Shown here one piece after another: positions 32,256-41,621 of a stretch of 64,000 nt of DNA. Position numbers and translations under genes: made by a program. The notes beneath the pieces are model-generated. The model saw only the letters and a program-made list of their open reading frames with translations, did not search any database and was not told where the DNA came from. The DNA is taken from the NCBI RefSeq assembly GCF_020010925.1, contig NZ_JAGJBZ010000003.1, forward strand, positions 434,001 through 498,000. Reading direction: 5' to 3'. Position 1 is the stretch's first letter. Every line of letters begins with the position of its first letter. Source of the stretch: Streptomyces griseiscabiei (lineage in GTDB: Bacteria > Actinomycetota > Actinomycetes > Streptomycetales > Streptomycetaceae).

Positions 32256-33617
32256 TCAGGTCTCGTCGGAGGTGGGCAGTTCCGGCCTTATGGCCGCGAG
32301 CCGGTCCCCGATGTCCCGCAGACCTGAGAGGTCATGGACATCACCGGGCAGCGCGGCCACTTCGGCCACGGCCACCTCGGGATGCAGCGCGGTGAAGCGG
32401 TCACGCGTGCGTTGCTCACGGGAGAGCAGCCGCATCCGCTCGGCATGCAGCCTGAGCAGGCCTGCCGTGAGCTGTTCCACCGTCCGGTCCGGGGCAGGGG
32501 AGCCGTCCTGGGTACCGGCGGTGGTTGCGGATGGTTCTGGACTGTCCGGACTGCTTGGATTGTCTGAACTGCCGTACGTGTCGGGAGAGTTACGAACTGC
32601 TTTCCCGTCCACCTGATCCACAATGCGGGGCTCGTCAAGATTTTCCGCGGCGGCGAGCGCGCGCTCGGCGGACAGCTGGGCCGCGCCGCTGCCATGGACG
32701 CGGTTCAGCACCAGCCCGGCCAGCGGCATGTCCTCGGCCGCCAGCCGCTCCACGAAGTACGCCGCCTCACGCAGCGCGTCCCGCTCCGGCGCGGCCACCA
32801 CCAGGAACGCCGTGCCGGGTGCCTGGAGCAGCTTGTACGTGGCGTCCGCGCGGGTACGGAAACCGCCGAACATGGAGTCCATGGCGGCCACGAACGTCTG
32901 GACGTCCTTGAGCAGTTGACCGCCTAGCAGCTTGCCCAGGGCGCCCGTCATCATCGACATGCCGACGTTCAGGAACTTCATGCCGGCCCGCCCGCCGACC
33001 TTCGCCGGAGCCAGCAGCACCCGGATCAGCTTGCCGTCGAGGAACGAGCCGAGCCGCTTCGGGGCGTCCAGGAAGTCCAGTGCCGAACGGGACGGCGGGG
33101 TGTCGACGACGATCAGATCCCACTCGTCCCGGGCCCTCAGCTGGCCCAGCTTCTCCATCGCCATGTACTCCTGGGTGCCGGCGAAGCCCGCGGAGAGCGA
33201 CTGGTAGAAGGGATTGCCGAGGATCGCGGAGGCCCGGTCGGGGTCCGCGTGCGCCTCGACGATCTCGTCGAACGTGCGCTTCATGTCGAGCATCATGGCG
33301 TGCAGTTCGCCGTCGCCGTCGATGCCCTTCACCCGGCGCGGGGTGTTGTCCAGCGAGTCGATGCCCATGGACTGGGCGAGCCGCCGGGCCGGGTCGATGG
33401 TGAGCACGACCACCTTGCGGCCGCGCTCGGCGGCCCGCACCCCGAGCGCCGCCGCCGTGGTCGTCTTGCCCACGCCGCCGGCGCCGCAGCAGACCACGAT
33501 GCGGGTGCCGGGGTCGTCGAGCAGCGGATCGACCGCGAGGAGCCTGGGTGCGCTGATCGCGCGGTGTCCGTCGTGGGAGGGGGCCGAATCACGCGTGGCG
33601 GCCGGGTCCGGAGTCAT
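32256..33617 (-). CDS. ArsA/GET3-like ATPase
   Basis: The 453-residue protein has a deviant Walker A, CCGAGGVGKTTTAAALG near residue 43, the switch VLTIDPARRLAQSMGID, and the second switch VDTPPSRSALDFLDAP. It belongs to the ArsA/Get3 anion-pump-like ATPase family. No arsenite cysteine triad is seen, so a metal-pump role is not supported; a targeting or regulatory role is possible. The C-terminal 130 residues are variable. It overlaps the second ATPase gene by ATGA, and the two probably form a heterodimer. Confidence 0.9.
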   Translation of the reverse strand: MTPDPAATRDSAPSHDGHRAISAPRLLAVDPLLDDPGTRIVVCCGAGGVGKTTTAAALGVRAAERGRKVVVLTIDPARRLAQSMGIDSLDNTPRRVKGIDGDGELHAMMLDMKRTFDEIVEAHADPDRASAILGNPFYQSLSAGFAGTQEYMAMEKLGQLRARDEWDLIVVDTPPSRSALDFLDAPKRLGSFLDGKLIRVLLAPAKVGGRAGMKFLNVGMSMMTGALGKLLGGQLLKDVQTFVAAMDSMFGGFRTRADATYKLLQAPGTAFLVVAAPERDALREAAYFVERLAAEDMPLAGLVLNRVHGSGAAQLSAERALAAAENLDEPRIVDQVDGKAVRNSPDTYGSSDNPSSPDSPEPSATTAGTQDGSPAPDRTVEQLTAGLLRLHAERMRLLSREQRTRDRFTALHPEVAVAEVAALPGDVHDLSGLRDIGDRLAAIRPELPTSDET

Positions 33618-34591
33618 GAGATCCCTTGCTGACGCAGTTCCTTGGCCAGTTCGTACAGGCCCGCCAGATCCATTCCCTCGGCGAGCAGCGGCAGTTCGTG
33701 CAACGGCAGGTCCAGCTCGCCCAGGACGCCCCGCTGTTCGTGCTCCAGGGTGTACCGCTCGGCGTACTCCTCGGCCTGCGCGAGCAGCGGCTCCACCAGA
33801 CGCTCCGCGGTGCCGCCGCGCCGCGCGCCGCCCAGACCCGCCGTGGACAGGGACTTGGCGACCGCTGTACGCGGCACCGCGCGCGCGTACTCCAGCTCGT
33901 CGGCGTCCAGGATCTCCGGCCGCACCATGTTGACGATGATCCGTCCCACCGGCAGCTTCGCCGCCCGCAGCTCGGCGATGCCGTCCGCCGTCTCCTGGAC
34001 GGGCATCTCCTCCAGCAGCGTCACCAGATGCACAGCCGTCTCCGGCGACTTCAGGACCCGCATCACCGCCTGCGCCTGATTGTGTATCGGACCGATCTTC
34101 GCGAGCCCCGCCACCTCGTCGTTCACGTTCAGGAAGCGGGTGATGCGTCCGGTGGGCGGCGCGTCCATCACCACGTAGTCGTACGCGAACCGCCCGCTCT
34201 TCTCCTTGCGGCGCACCGCCTCGCAGGCCTTGCCGGTCAGCAGCACGTCCCGCAGCCCCGGCGCGATGGTGGTCGCGAAGTCGATGGCGCCGAGCTTCTT
34301 CAGGGCCCGGCCCGCGCTGCCGAGCTTGTAGAACATCTGGAGGTAGTCCAACAGGGCCAGTTCGGGGTCGATGGCCAGCGCGTACACCTCCCCGCCCCCG
34401 GGAGCCACCGCGATCTTCCGCTCCTCGTACGGCAGTGCCTCCGCCTCGAAGAGCTGTGCGATGCCCTGTCTGCCCTCGACCTCGACCAGGAGGGTGCGCT
34501 TCCCCTCGGTCGCGAGGGCGAGCGCGAGTGCGGCGGCGACCGTGGTCTTTCCGGTCCCGCCCTTGCCGCTGACGACCTGGAGCCTGCTCAC
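33614..34591 (-). CDS. second ArsA/GET3-like ATPase
   Basis: The 325-residue protein starts at GTG 34591 with SRLQVVSGKGGTGKTTVAAA, placing the P-loop at residues 9-16. It continues with LLVEVEGRQGIAQLF, YVVMDAPPTGRITRFL and the helical domain typical of the family. Compared with its partner it has a shorter insert. The GTG has no good Shine-Dalgarno; TAGGCT upstream could be a -10 box of a leaderless message. Its stop overlaps the start of the other ATPase gene. Confidence 0.9.
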   Translation of the reverse strand: MSRLQVVSGKGGTGKTTVAAALALALATEGKRTLLVEVEGRQGIAQLFEAEALPYEERKIAVAPGGGEVYALAIDPELALLDYLQMFYKLGSAGRALKKLGAIDFATTIAPGLRDVLLTGKACEAVRRKEKSGRFAYDYVVMDAPPTGRITRFLNVNDEVAGLAKIGPIHNQAQAVMRVLKSPETAVHLVTLLEEMPVQETADGIAELRAAKLPVGRIIVNMVRPEILDADELEYARAVPRTAVAKSLSTAGLGGARRGGTAERLVEPLLAQAEEYAERYTLEHEQRGVLGELDLPLHELPLLAEGMDLAGLYELAKELRQQGIS

Positions 34592-34846
34592 GTATTCGAG
34601 CCTAACCAGTCGACGCCCGGCATACGCGGGAGGCTGTGGACAACTTGTGTTTCCCCTGCCTGTCGACCCCCGCCTGTCCAGGTCGTCCTGCCCGCCGGGA
34701 CGGCCCCGGAACCCCCGCGCAACCGAGGGGGAACCCGAGCCGGACCTGGCCCCGGACCGAGCCCTGGACCGCGGCGGAACCCGCGGCGGACCGAGACGGA
34801 ACCCGTGCGGGACGGCGGCGGGCGGGCAGCGGATAAAGTCGGCCAC

Positions 34847-35005
34847 ATGACCAAGTGGGAATACTCAACCGTGCCGCTGCTCGTCCACGCCACGAAGCAG
34901 ATTCTGGACACCTGGGGCGAGGACGGCTGGGAGCTCGTCCAGGTCGTGCCCGGGCCGAACAACCCCGAGCAGCTGGTGGCCTACCTGAAGCGGCCCAAGC
35001 CGTGA
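34847..35005 (+). CDS. DUF4177 small protein
   Basis: The 52-residue protein reads MTKWEYSTVPLLVHATKQIL and GEDGWELVQVVPG, the pattern of DUF4177 proteins (W-E-Y start, then DGWELV). Function is unknown. Its stop overlaps the GTG start of the RidA gene, so they are coupled. Confidence 0.85.
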   Translation: MTKWEYSTVPLLVHATKQILDTWGEDGWELVQVVPGPNNPEQLVAYLKRPKP

Positions 35006-35469
35006 GCGCCGTCGAGGCCAGGCTCGCGGAGCTCGGGCTGAGGCTGCCCGAGGTCGTCCCGCCGCTCGCCGCGTACCAGCCGGCCGTCCGCTCCGGCGTG
35101 TACGTGTACACCTCCGGACAGCTGCCCATGGTGGACGGCAAGCTGCCCGTCACCGGCAAGGTCGGCGCCGAGGTCACCCCCGAGGAGGCCAAGGAGCTGG
35201 CCCGCACCTGCGCGCTGAACGCCCTCGCGGCCGTCAAGTCCGTGGCGGGCGACCTGGACCGCGTCGCGCGCGTGGTGAAGGTCGTCGGCTTCGTCGCCTC
35301 GGCCTCCGACTTCACGGGCCAGCCCGCCGTGCTGAACGGCGCGAGCGAGCTCCTGGGTGCCGTCCTCGGCGACAAGGGTGTCCACGCGCGCAGCGCGGTC
35401 GGTGTGGCGGTCCTGCCGCTGGACGCTCCGGTCGAGGTGGAGATCCAGGTGGAGCTGACCACCGCGTAG
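35002..35469 (+). CDS. RidA-family protein
   Basis: The 155-residue protein shows the RidA/YjgF fold: VYVYTSGQLPMVDGKLPVTG, the helix with CALNALAAVKSVAGDLDRVA, and the end HARSAVGVAVLPLDAPVEVE with the conserved arginine. RidA proteins hydrolyse reactive enamine/imine intermediates. It starts at GTG 35002, overlapping the DUF4177 stop. Confidence 0.93.
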   Translation: MSAVEARLAELGLRLPEVVPPLAAYQPAVRSGVYVYTSGQLPMVDGKLPVTGKVGAEVTPEEAKELARTCALNALAAVKSVAGDLDRVARVVKVVGFVASASDFTGQPAVLNGASELLGAVLGDKGVHARSAVGVAVLPLDAPVEVEIQVELTTA

Positions 35470-35529
35470 GCCCGCCGAGATCGCGGAGGCTCACTCGAAC
35501 ATCCGCCCGTGACGAGTTAGCCTCCGCCC

Positions 35530-36399
35530 ATGGCAAACGGGCAGTGGTACCCAGCCGAGTGGCCGGACCGCATCCGCGCACTCGCGGCCGGCACGCTGAC
35601 ACCGGTGACCCCCAGGCGGGCCGCCACCGTCATGCTGCTCAAGGACACGGCCGACACCCCGGTCGTGCACATGCTGCGCAGACGCGCCTCCATGGCCTTC
35701 GCCGGGGGCGCGTACGCGTATCCGGGCGGCGGCGTCGACCCGCGCGACGACGACCGGCACATCCGCTGGGCGGGCCCCACGCGCGCGTGGTGGGCGTCCC
35801 GGCTCGGTGTCGACGAGGACGACGCCCAGGCGATCGTCTGCGCGGCCGTACGGGAGACGTACGAGGAGGCGGGCGTCCTGCTCGCCGGGCCGAGCCCCGA
35901 CACCGTGATCGGCGACACGACGGGCGACGACTGGGAGGCTGACCGCGCGGCGGTGGCCGCCCGGGAGCTGTCCTTCGCGGAGTTCCTGGAGCGCAGACAG
36001 CTGGTCCTGCGGTCCGACCTGCTGGGCGCCTGGGCCCGCTGGATCACCCCTGAGTTCGAGTCCCGCCGCTACGACACCTGGTTCTTCGTGGCCGCCCTCC
36101 CGCAGGGCCAGCGCACCCGCAACGCCTCCACGGAGGCCGACCGTACGGTGTGGATCCGCCCCGGGGACGCCGCGGACGGCTACGACAAGGGCGAACTGCT
36201 GATGATGCCGCCCACCATCGCGACCCTGCGCCGGCTCGCGGAGTACGACACGGCCGCCGCCGCGCTCGCCGCGGCCCCGGCCCGCGACCTGACCCCCGTC
36301 CTCGCCAGGGCCCGCCTGGAGAACGACGACGTGGTCCTCTCCTGGCCCGGCCACGAGGAGTTCACCAAGCGCATATCGGCCGGCGGGGGCACCCCGTGA
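35530..36399 (+). CDS. Nudix hydrolase
   Basis: The 289-residue protein has a Nudix core with GGAYAYPGGGVDPRDDDRHI and, after an insertion of about 35 residues, AAVRETYEEAGVLLAG, which supplies the REx-x-EE-x-G part of the Nudix box. The interrupted box and the later WITPEFESRRYDTWFFVAAL place it with RNA-decapping/CoA-type Nudix relatives of actinobacteria. Substrate unknown. It follows the RidA gene by 60 bases in the same direction. Confidence 0.88.
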   Translation: MANGQWYPAEWPDRIRALAAGTLTPVTPRRAATVMLLKDTADTPVVHMLRRRASMAFAGGAYAYPGGGVDPRDDDRHIRWAGPTRAWWASRLGVDEDDAQAIVCAAVRETYEEAGVLLAGPSPDTVIGDTTGDDWEADRAAVAARELSFAEFLERRQLVLRSDLLGAWARWITPEFESRRYDTWFFVAALPQGQRTRNASTEADRTVWIRPGDAADGYDKGELLMMPPTIATLRRLAEYDTAAAALAAAPARDLTPVLARARLENDDVVLSWPGHEEFTKRISAGGGTP

Positions 36400-36574
36400 C
36401 GGCCGTCGCCGGGTGGCGGGGCGGAACCTTCGCGGGCCGACGGAGCGGCGAGACCACGCTCCCTCACGCGCCGGGCGCCCCGCGCTGCACTCCGTCGCGC
36501 GCTCCTCGCACCACCCCGTGCTCCCGCGCCCCGCATCACGACACTCCGCCCGTCCCGCTGGAAGGCACCCCCGC

Positions 36575-37405
36575 ATGACCGACGCAGCAGCCCTCCCCGG
36601 CCAGCCCAGGGGCGGCGTCCTGTCGGGGCCCGCCACCGCGCGCGCGGTCAACGTGCTCGCGCCGAACGCGTCGATGATGACGCTGGACGGGACCAACACC
36701 TGGATCGTGTCCGAGCCCGGCTCCGACCTCGCGGTGGTGATCGACCCGGGCCCCCTGGACGACGTCCACCTGCGCAACGTCGTCGCCACGGCGGAGGAGG
36801 CCGGCAAGCGGGTCGCGCTGACCCTGCTCACCCACGGGCACCCGGACCACGCGGAGGGCGCCGCCCGCTTCGCCGAGCTGACCGGGACGAACGTACGGGC
36901 CCTCGACCCGGCGCTGCGGCTGGGCGACGAAGGGCTCGGCGCGGGCGACGTCGTCACGGTCGGCGGCCTGGAACTCAGGGTCGTCCCCACCCCCGGCCAC
37001 ACCGCCGACTCGCTGTGCTTCCATCTCCCGGCCGACCGCGCCGTCCTGACGGGCGACACCGTCCTGGGGCGCGGTACGACGGTCGTGGCCCACCCCGACG
37101 GGCGCCTCGGCGACTACCTCGACTCCCTCCGCCGCCTCAGGTCCCTCACGGTCGACGACGGGGTGCACACCGTCCTGCCCGGTCACGGCCCCGTCCTCGA
37201 CGACGCCCAGGGAGTCGTCGAGTTCTACCTCGCCCACCGGGCCCACCGGCTCGCCCAGGTCGAGACGGCCGTCGAGAACGGCTACCGCACCCCCGACCAG
37301 GTCGTCGCCCATGTCTACGCGGACGTCGACCGCTCCCTGTGGCCCGCCGCGGAACTCTCGGTACGGGCACAGCTGGAGTACCTCACCGAACACGGCCTGA
37401 TCTGA
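36575..37405 (+). CDS. metallo-beta-lactamase-fold hydrolase
   Basis: The 276-residue protein has the metal motif THGHPDHAEGA (HxHxDH) near residue 90, TPGHTADSLCF, and LTGDTVLGRG, with the final histidine in LPGHGP. The C-terminal helical part (YLAHRAHRLAQVETAVENGY) resembles LACTB2-type endoribonuclease or glyoxalase II-like proteins. Start ATG 36575 follows GGAAGG. Confidence 0.9.
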   Translation: MTDAAALPGQPRGGVLSGPATARAVNVLAPNASMMTLDGTNTWIVSEPGSDLAVVIDPGPLDDVHLRNVVATAEEAGKRVALTLLTHGHPDHAEGAARFAELTGTNVRALDPALRLGDEGLGAGDVVTVGGLELRVVPTPGHTADSLCFHLPADRAVLTGDTVLGRGTTVVAHPDGRLGDYLDSLRRLRSLTVDDGVHTVLPGHGPVLDDAQGVVEFYLAHRAHRLAQVETAVENGYRTPDQVVAHVYADVDRSLWPAAELSVRAQLEYLTEHGLI

Positions 37406-37587
37406 CGACCCGCGCCACGCGCCCGGCCGAGGCCCTCTGAGGGCCCTCTCCGGGGCCACGGCACCGCAGAGGGCTCACGGGCCCCCACAAGGGCCCCCGA
37501 ACCCCAGCAGCCCCCTCCAGAGGCGCCCAGAGGCATCCAGATGCATCCGGCAGGCATCCGCAGGCGCTCCCGCCTCCTGTGCTCCCG

Positions 37588-38412
37588 TCACCGATCCCCA
37601 GGACGGGGCGCCTTGGCGCCGTGCACGCGCGCGTACTCCTCGGCCAGCCAGGGGGCCAGGTCGTCGAGGTAGGAACGCAGAACGTCGACGCGAGCGCCCG
37701 GCTCGTACCCGGCCACCGCGGCGGCGCGCATCTGGGCGGCACGCTCGGGGTAGTACTCGCCGAACGCCGCCGCCATCTCGTGCAGATCGCTGGTCCAGCC
37801 GTTCCAGCGGGGCATGACCAGGGTGAACCCGGTGCGGACGAGACGTCGGGAACAGCCGCGCACAAGCGCCCGTACGGCGTCGTCACCGGAGGCCTCCGCG
37901 ACCCGCTCGCGCCAGCGCGGCAGGAGCAGCCCGAGGTCGCCGTTGGTCTCGCGGGCGAGGAGGGAGGTCGGCCGATAGCGGGGCAGGTCCGCCGCCAGGT
38001 CCTCGCCCAGCAGGGGAGTGCACAGACAGGCCACGAACCAGCCCAGGTCGTACCGTTCCAGGTCGCTGAGCACCTGATCCCGGCCGGCCAGCAGCGTCCC
38101 GCCCCCGTCGATCTGCGGGAACTCCCGGTCCAGGGTCTCGTCCAGCGCCCGCGCCCCGGCCCGGTCCGTCCCCGTGGGCTCCTCCCGCAACACCACCAGC
38201 AGATCGAGGTCGCTCCGCCCCGGACGGGCCGTACCCCGGGGGATCGACCCGTACAGGTACGCACTGTGCAGCCGATCCCCGAACACGTTCAGAACCCGGT
38301 CCCGGGCCGCCGCGACCACCGGCCGGAAGTCGTCACCGACCCGCCCGACAGCCCCCTCCCGCTCGATGAACCCCTGCCCGTCCAGCCCTCGCGAACTCCC
38401 CGTTCCCGCCAT
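37588..38412 (-). CDS. nucleotidyltransferase-domain protein
   Basis: The 274-residue protein has a minimal nucleotidyltransferase motif, LYGSIPRGTARPGRSDLDLL, where the GS and D-x-D residues bind the nucleotide and metal ion. The remaining part is helical (YDLGWFVACLCTPLLGEDLA and RWRERVAEASGDDAVRALV). The fold is shared with aminoglycoside adenylyltransferases, but no resistance-type motif stands out. It lies convergent to the metallo-beta-lactamase-fold gene. Confidence 0.82.
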   Translation of the reverse strand: MAGTGSSRGLDGQGFIEREGAVGRVGDDFRPVVAAARDRVLNVFGDRLHSAYLYGSIPRGTARPGRSDLDLLVVLREEPTGTDRAGARALDETLDREFPQIDGGGTLLAGRDQVLSDLERYDLGWFVACLCTPLLGEDLAADLPRYRPTSLLARETNGDLGLLLPRWRERVAEASGDDAVRALVRGCSRRLVRTGFTLVMPRWNGWTSDLHEMAAAFGEYYPERAAQMRAAAVAGYEPGARVDVLRSYLDDLAPWLAEEYARVHGAKAPRPGDR

Positions 38413-38595
38413 GCGGTCAGTGTGCCGGGAGGGGCCCCATGCATGAGGACGGGAACGGCCGAGGGCGGAGGGGGGACACCGATGGGGCCCGCCCCGGACC
38501 GAGACGAACCCCATCGACGTACGACTGCGCATGGACGCCTACGTCCTACGTACGGACGACTGCGTGCGTCTGCGCGTGCCTACGAACCACCCGCG

Positions 38596-39270
38596 TCAGC
38601 GCGACCGCTTCGCCAGCCGCTCCACGTCCAGCAGGATCACCGCGCGGGCCTCCAGGCGCAGCCACCCCCGCTGCGCGAAGTCCGCCAGCGCCTTGTTCAC
38701 GGTCTCCCGTGACGCACCCACCAACTGGGCCAGCTCTTCCTGCGTGAGGTCGTGCACCACATGGATGCCCTCCTCCGACTGCACACCGAACCGCCGCGAG
38801 AGGTCCAGCAGCGCGCGGGCGACCCGTCCGGGCACGTCCGAGAAGACGAGGTCGGACATCTGGTCGTTGGTCTTGCGCAGCCGCCGTGCGACGGCGCGCA
38901 GCAGCGCCGCCGCCACCTCGGGCCGTGCGTTCAGCCACGGCTGGAGGTCGCCGTGGCCGAGGCCGAGCAGCTTGACCTCGGTCAGTGCGGTGGCGGTCGC
39001 CGTCCGCGGGCCCGGGTCGAAGAGCGACAGCTCGCCGATCAGCTCGCCGGGGCCGAGCACGGCCAGCATGTTCTCGCGGCCGTCGGGCGACGCGCGGTGC
39101 AGCTTGACCTTGCCCTCGGTGACCACATAGAGGCGGTCACCGGGGTCGCCCTCGTGGAAGAGAGCGTCACCGCGCGCGAGGGTCACCTCACTCATGGAGG
39201 CGCGGAGCTCCGCGGCCTGCTCGTCATCGAGCGCCGCGAAGAGCGGGGCGCGCCGCAGAACGTCGTCCAC
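38596..39270 (-). CDS. crp: Crp/Fnr-family transcription regulator
   Basis: The 224-residue protein is the Streptomyces Crp: an N-terminal cyclic nucleotide-binding domain (ATLARGDALFHEGDPG-like segment, GKVKLHRASPDGRENMLAVL, GELIGELSLFDPGPRTATAT with the phosphate-binding cassette) and a C-terminal winged helix with LTQEELAQLVGASRETVNKA. It controls germination and secondary metabolism in S. coelicolor. It is divergent from nth. Confidence 0.95.
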   Translation of the reverse strand: MDDVLRRAPLFAALDDEQAAELRASMSEVTLARGDALFHEGDPGDRLYVVTEGKVKLHRASPDGRENMLAVLGPGELIGELSLFDPGPRTATATALTEVKLLGLGHGDLQPWLNARPEVAAALLRAVARRLRKTNDQMSDLVFSDVPGRVARALLDLSRRFGVQSEEGIHVVHDLTQEELAQLVGASRETVNKALADFAQRGWLRLEARAVILLDVERLAKRSR

Positions 39271-39476
39271 GAGTTCTCTCCTTGTCGACCTGCTCAGGGG
39301 ATCTTGCTCCCCGTACTACCAGGGGACCGTGTTCCCCATCTTGCCGGACGGTCCAAACAGTGTGATCTGTCACAAGGATGCCGCACACATGTCCCGGGGT
39401 AAGCGTCAGGGGTCCAATTGGGGGCCGATCTTCAGGGCCCGGGGCGGATGTCAGTGCCGGGCTCTAGGCTGGCCGG

Positions 39477-40577
39477 GTGTCCAAATCGCCGGTGAGAGCA
39501 CAGGCCGAGGGGGCTGGGCACGTGGTGGTACGGCGTGATTCCGCTGTGGGCGAACAGCGCCTCACGGGAGCGAACAAAACGGCAAAGGCGACGAAGGTGT
39601 CCGATCCATCAGCGGCGGAGAACCCCGCCCAGAAGACCACGGCCCCGGCGAAGAAGGCCGCGTCGGCGAGAAGGGCTGCCGTCCCCCGGAAGGCGGCGGC
39701 GAAGAAGCCGGCCTCCGCGCGAAAGGCGCCCGCGGCGGACGCGACCCCCGCCGCTCCCGCGACCGCGAATCGGTCCGCCAAGTCCGCAGGATCCGCCAAG
39801 CCCGAGTCCCACACCGCCCTGGTCCGCCGGGCCCGCCGTATCAACCGCGAACTCGCCGAGGTGTACCCGTACGCCCACCCGGAGCTGGACTTCGAGAACT
39901 CGTTCCAGCTGATCGTCGCGACCGTCCTGTCCGCGCAGACGACCGACCTGAGGGTCAACCAGACGACACCGGCGCTCTTCGCGAAGTACCCGACCCCCGA
40001 GGACCTGGCCGCGGCCGAACCCGAGGTGGTCGAGGAGATCCTGCGGCCCTGCGGGTTCTTCCGGGCCAAGACGAAGTCGGTGATAGGGCTGTCGAAGGCC
40101 CTGGTGGAGAACCACGGCGGCGAGGTCCCCGGCCGTCTGGAAGACCTCGTCAAGCTGCCCGGAGTCGGCCGCAAGACCGCCTTCGTCGTGCTGGGCAACG
40201 CCTTCGGCCGCCCCGGAATCACCGTGGACACCCACTTCCAGCGGCTCGTACGACGCTGGAAGTGGACCGAGGCGACCGACCCGGACAAGATCGAGGCCGC
40301 CATCGGCGCGCTCTTCCCGAAGAGCGAGTGGACGATGCTGTCGCACCATGTGATCTTCCACGGCCGCCGTATCTGCCACGCCAGGAAACCGGCCTGCGGC
40401 GCCTGCCCCATCGCCCCGCTCTGCCCGGCGTTCGGCGAGGGCGAGACCGACCCGGAGAAGGCCCGGAAGCTGCTGAAGTACGAGAAGGGCGGCTTCCCCG
40501 GCCAGCGCCTCAAGCCGCCGCAGTCCTACCTGGACGCGGGCGGCATCCCGGCCCCGCCCCTGGGAGCCGCCGGATGA
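39477..40577 (+). CDS. nth: endonuclease III with long basic N-terminal tail
   Basis: The 366-residue protein carries the endonuclease III domain from about residue 118: the helix-hairpin-helix [18 protein letters not shown] with its catalytic Lys, Asp in [11 protein letters not shown], and four iron-sulfur cysteines in [17 protein letters not shown]. It removes oxidised pyrimidines and cuts the abasic site. The first 115 residues are Ala/Lys/Pro-rich ([20 protein letters not shown]), like a histone H1 tail. GTG 39477 has TAGGCT just upstream, suggesting a leaderless message; a later start inside the tail cannot be ruled out. Confidence 0.94.
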   Translation: MSKSPVRAQAEGAGHVVVRRDSAVGEQRLTGANKTAKATKVSDPSAAENPAQKTTAPAKKAASARRAAVPRKAAAKKPASARKAPAADATPAAPATANRSAKSAGSAKPESHTALVRRARRINRELAEVYPYAHPELDFENSFQLIVATVLSAQTTDLRVNQTTPALFAKYPTPEDLAAAEPEVVEEILRPCGFFRAKTKSVIGLSKALVENHGGEVPGRLEDLVKLPGVGRKTAFVVLGNAFGRPGITVDTHFQRLVRRWKWTEATDPDKIEAAIGALFPKSEWTMLSHHVIFHGRRICHARKPACGACPIAPLCPAFGEGETDPEKARKLLKYEKGGFPGQRLKPPQSYLDAGGIPAPPLGAAG

Positions 40578-40740
40578 CGGCCCGCCCGGAGCGACCCGGC
40601 ACGTACGCCACCGCGCGCGCCCACTCCCGCGCGCACCCGCCCCACTCCGGCCGCCGCCACCCACACGAGGGACGCGGGGCCCGGGCGGAACGATCAGCGG
40701 TCCCTCGGGCGTTGGGACCGGAAGAACGACGGGGGTGGCT

Positions 40741-41502
40741 ATGACACGCGCGAGCCGGACGGACGGCGGCCCGGACACCGGGCACGGGCACCACGGGGGG
40801 CGGCACCACGAGGTGCGGCGGCACGCCTGGGACGGACGGGTCGGTCTGGACAAGTCGGGCCTGCCGGGCTGGCTGGACCCGGTGGTGCACGCCGCCGAGA
40901 CGGTCGAGCCGCTGCAGCTGAGCCGCTTCCTGCCGCCGGAGAACGGCTCGGGACGGCAGTCGGCGGTCCTGATCCTCTTCGGCGACGGCACGGACGGGCC
41001 CGAGCTGCTGCTCATGGAGCGCGCCGGCTCGCTCCGGTCGCACGCGGGCCAGCCGTCGTTCCCCGGCGGCGCCCTCGACCCGGAGGACGGCGACCCGGGC
41101 GCCGACGGCCCGCTGCGCGCCGCCCTGCGCGAGGCCGAGGAGGAGACCGGCCTCGACCCCGCCGGAGTCCAGCTCTTCGGCGTGCTGCCCAAGCTGTACA
41201 TCCCGGTCAGCGGCTTCGTCGTCACCCCCGTCCTGGGCTGGTGGCACCGCCCGACACCGGTCCGGGTCGTCGATCCGAACGAGACCGCCCGCGTCTTCAC
41301 CGTCCCCGTGGCGGATCTCACGGATCCGGCCAACAGAGCCACCGCCATTCACCCCCGCGGCTACGCAGGCCCGGCATTTCTGGTCGAATCAGCCCTTGTG
41401 TGGGGCTTCACGGCCGGAGTGATCGACCGTCTGCTGCACTACGCGGGCTGGGAGCGCCCCTGGGACCGGGAGAAGCAGGTCCCGCTCGACTGGCGCTCAT
41501 GA
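40741..41502 (+). CDS. CoA pyrophosphatase-like Nudix hydrolase
   Basis: The 253-residue protein has the extended motif LLMERAGSLRSHAGQPSFPG typical of CoA pyrophosphatases (LxxRS-x-x-L-x-x-H-x-GQ-SFPGG), followed by an interrupted Nudix box ending ALREAEEETGL. The N-terminal 40 residues are His/Gly-rich and variable. ATG 40741 follows GGGGGTGG; GTG 40735 is an alternative. It lies upstream of the MarP-like protease, as in other actinobacteria. Confidence 0.9.
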   Translation: MTRASRTDGGPDTGHGHHGGRHHEVRRHAWDGRVGLDKSGLPGWLDPVVHAAETVEPLQLSRFLPPENGSGRQSAVLILFGDGTDGPELLLMERAGSLRSHAGQPSFPGGALDPEDGDPGADGPLRAALREAEEETGLDPAGVQLFGVLPKLYIPVSGFVVTPVLGWWHRPTPVRVVDPNETARVFTVPVADLTDPANRATAIHPRGYAGPAFLVESALVWGFTAGVIDRLLHYAGWERPWDREKQVPLDWRS

Positions 41503-41621
41503 CAGGGTGTCTGCCGTGCTGCGTCTTTTGGGGCTTGTCGTGTCCTCCCGTCGCCGCGCGGCGGACCGGACCCCCGGCCGGCCTGTAGTGATCGCGAAGT
41601 GACGAGGCGAGGCTTGAAGCG

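Noticed and set aside
40574..40744. 56-codon frame overlapping the nth stop by ATGA
   Set aside because: The overlap is suggestive, but the product is Arg/His/Pro-rich with no protein-like pattern and it runs into the ribosome binding site of the next gene.
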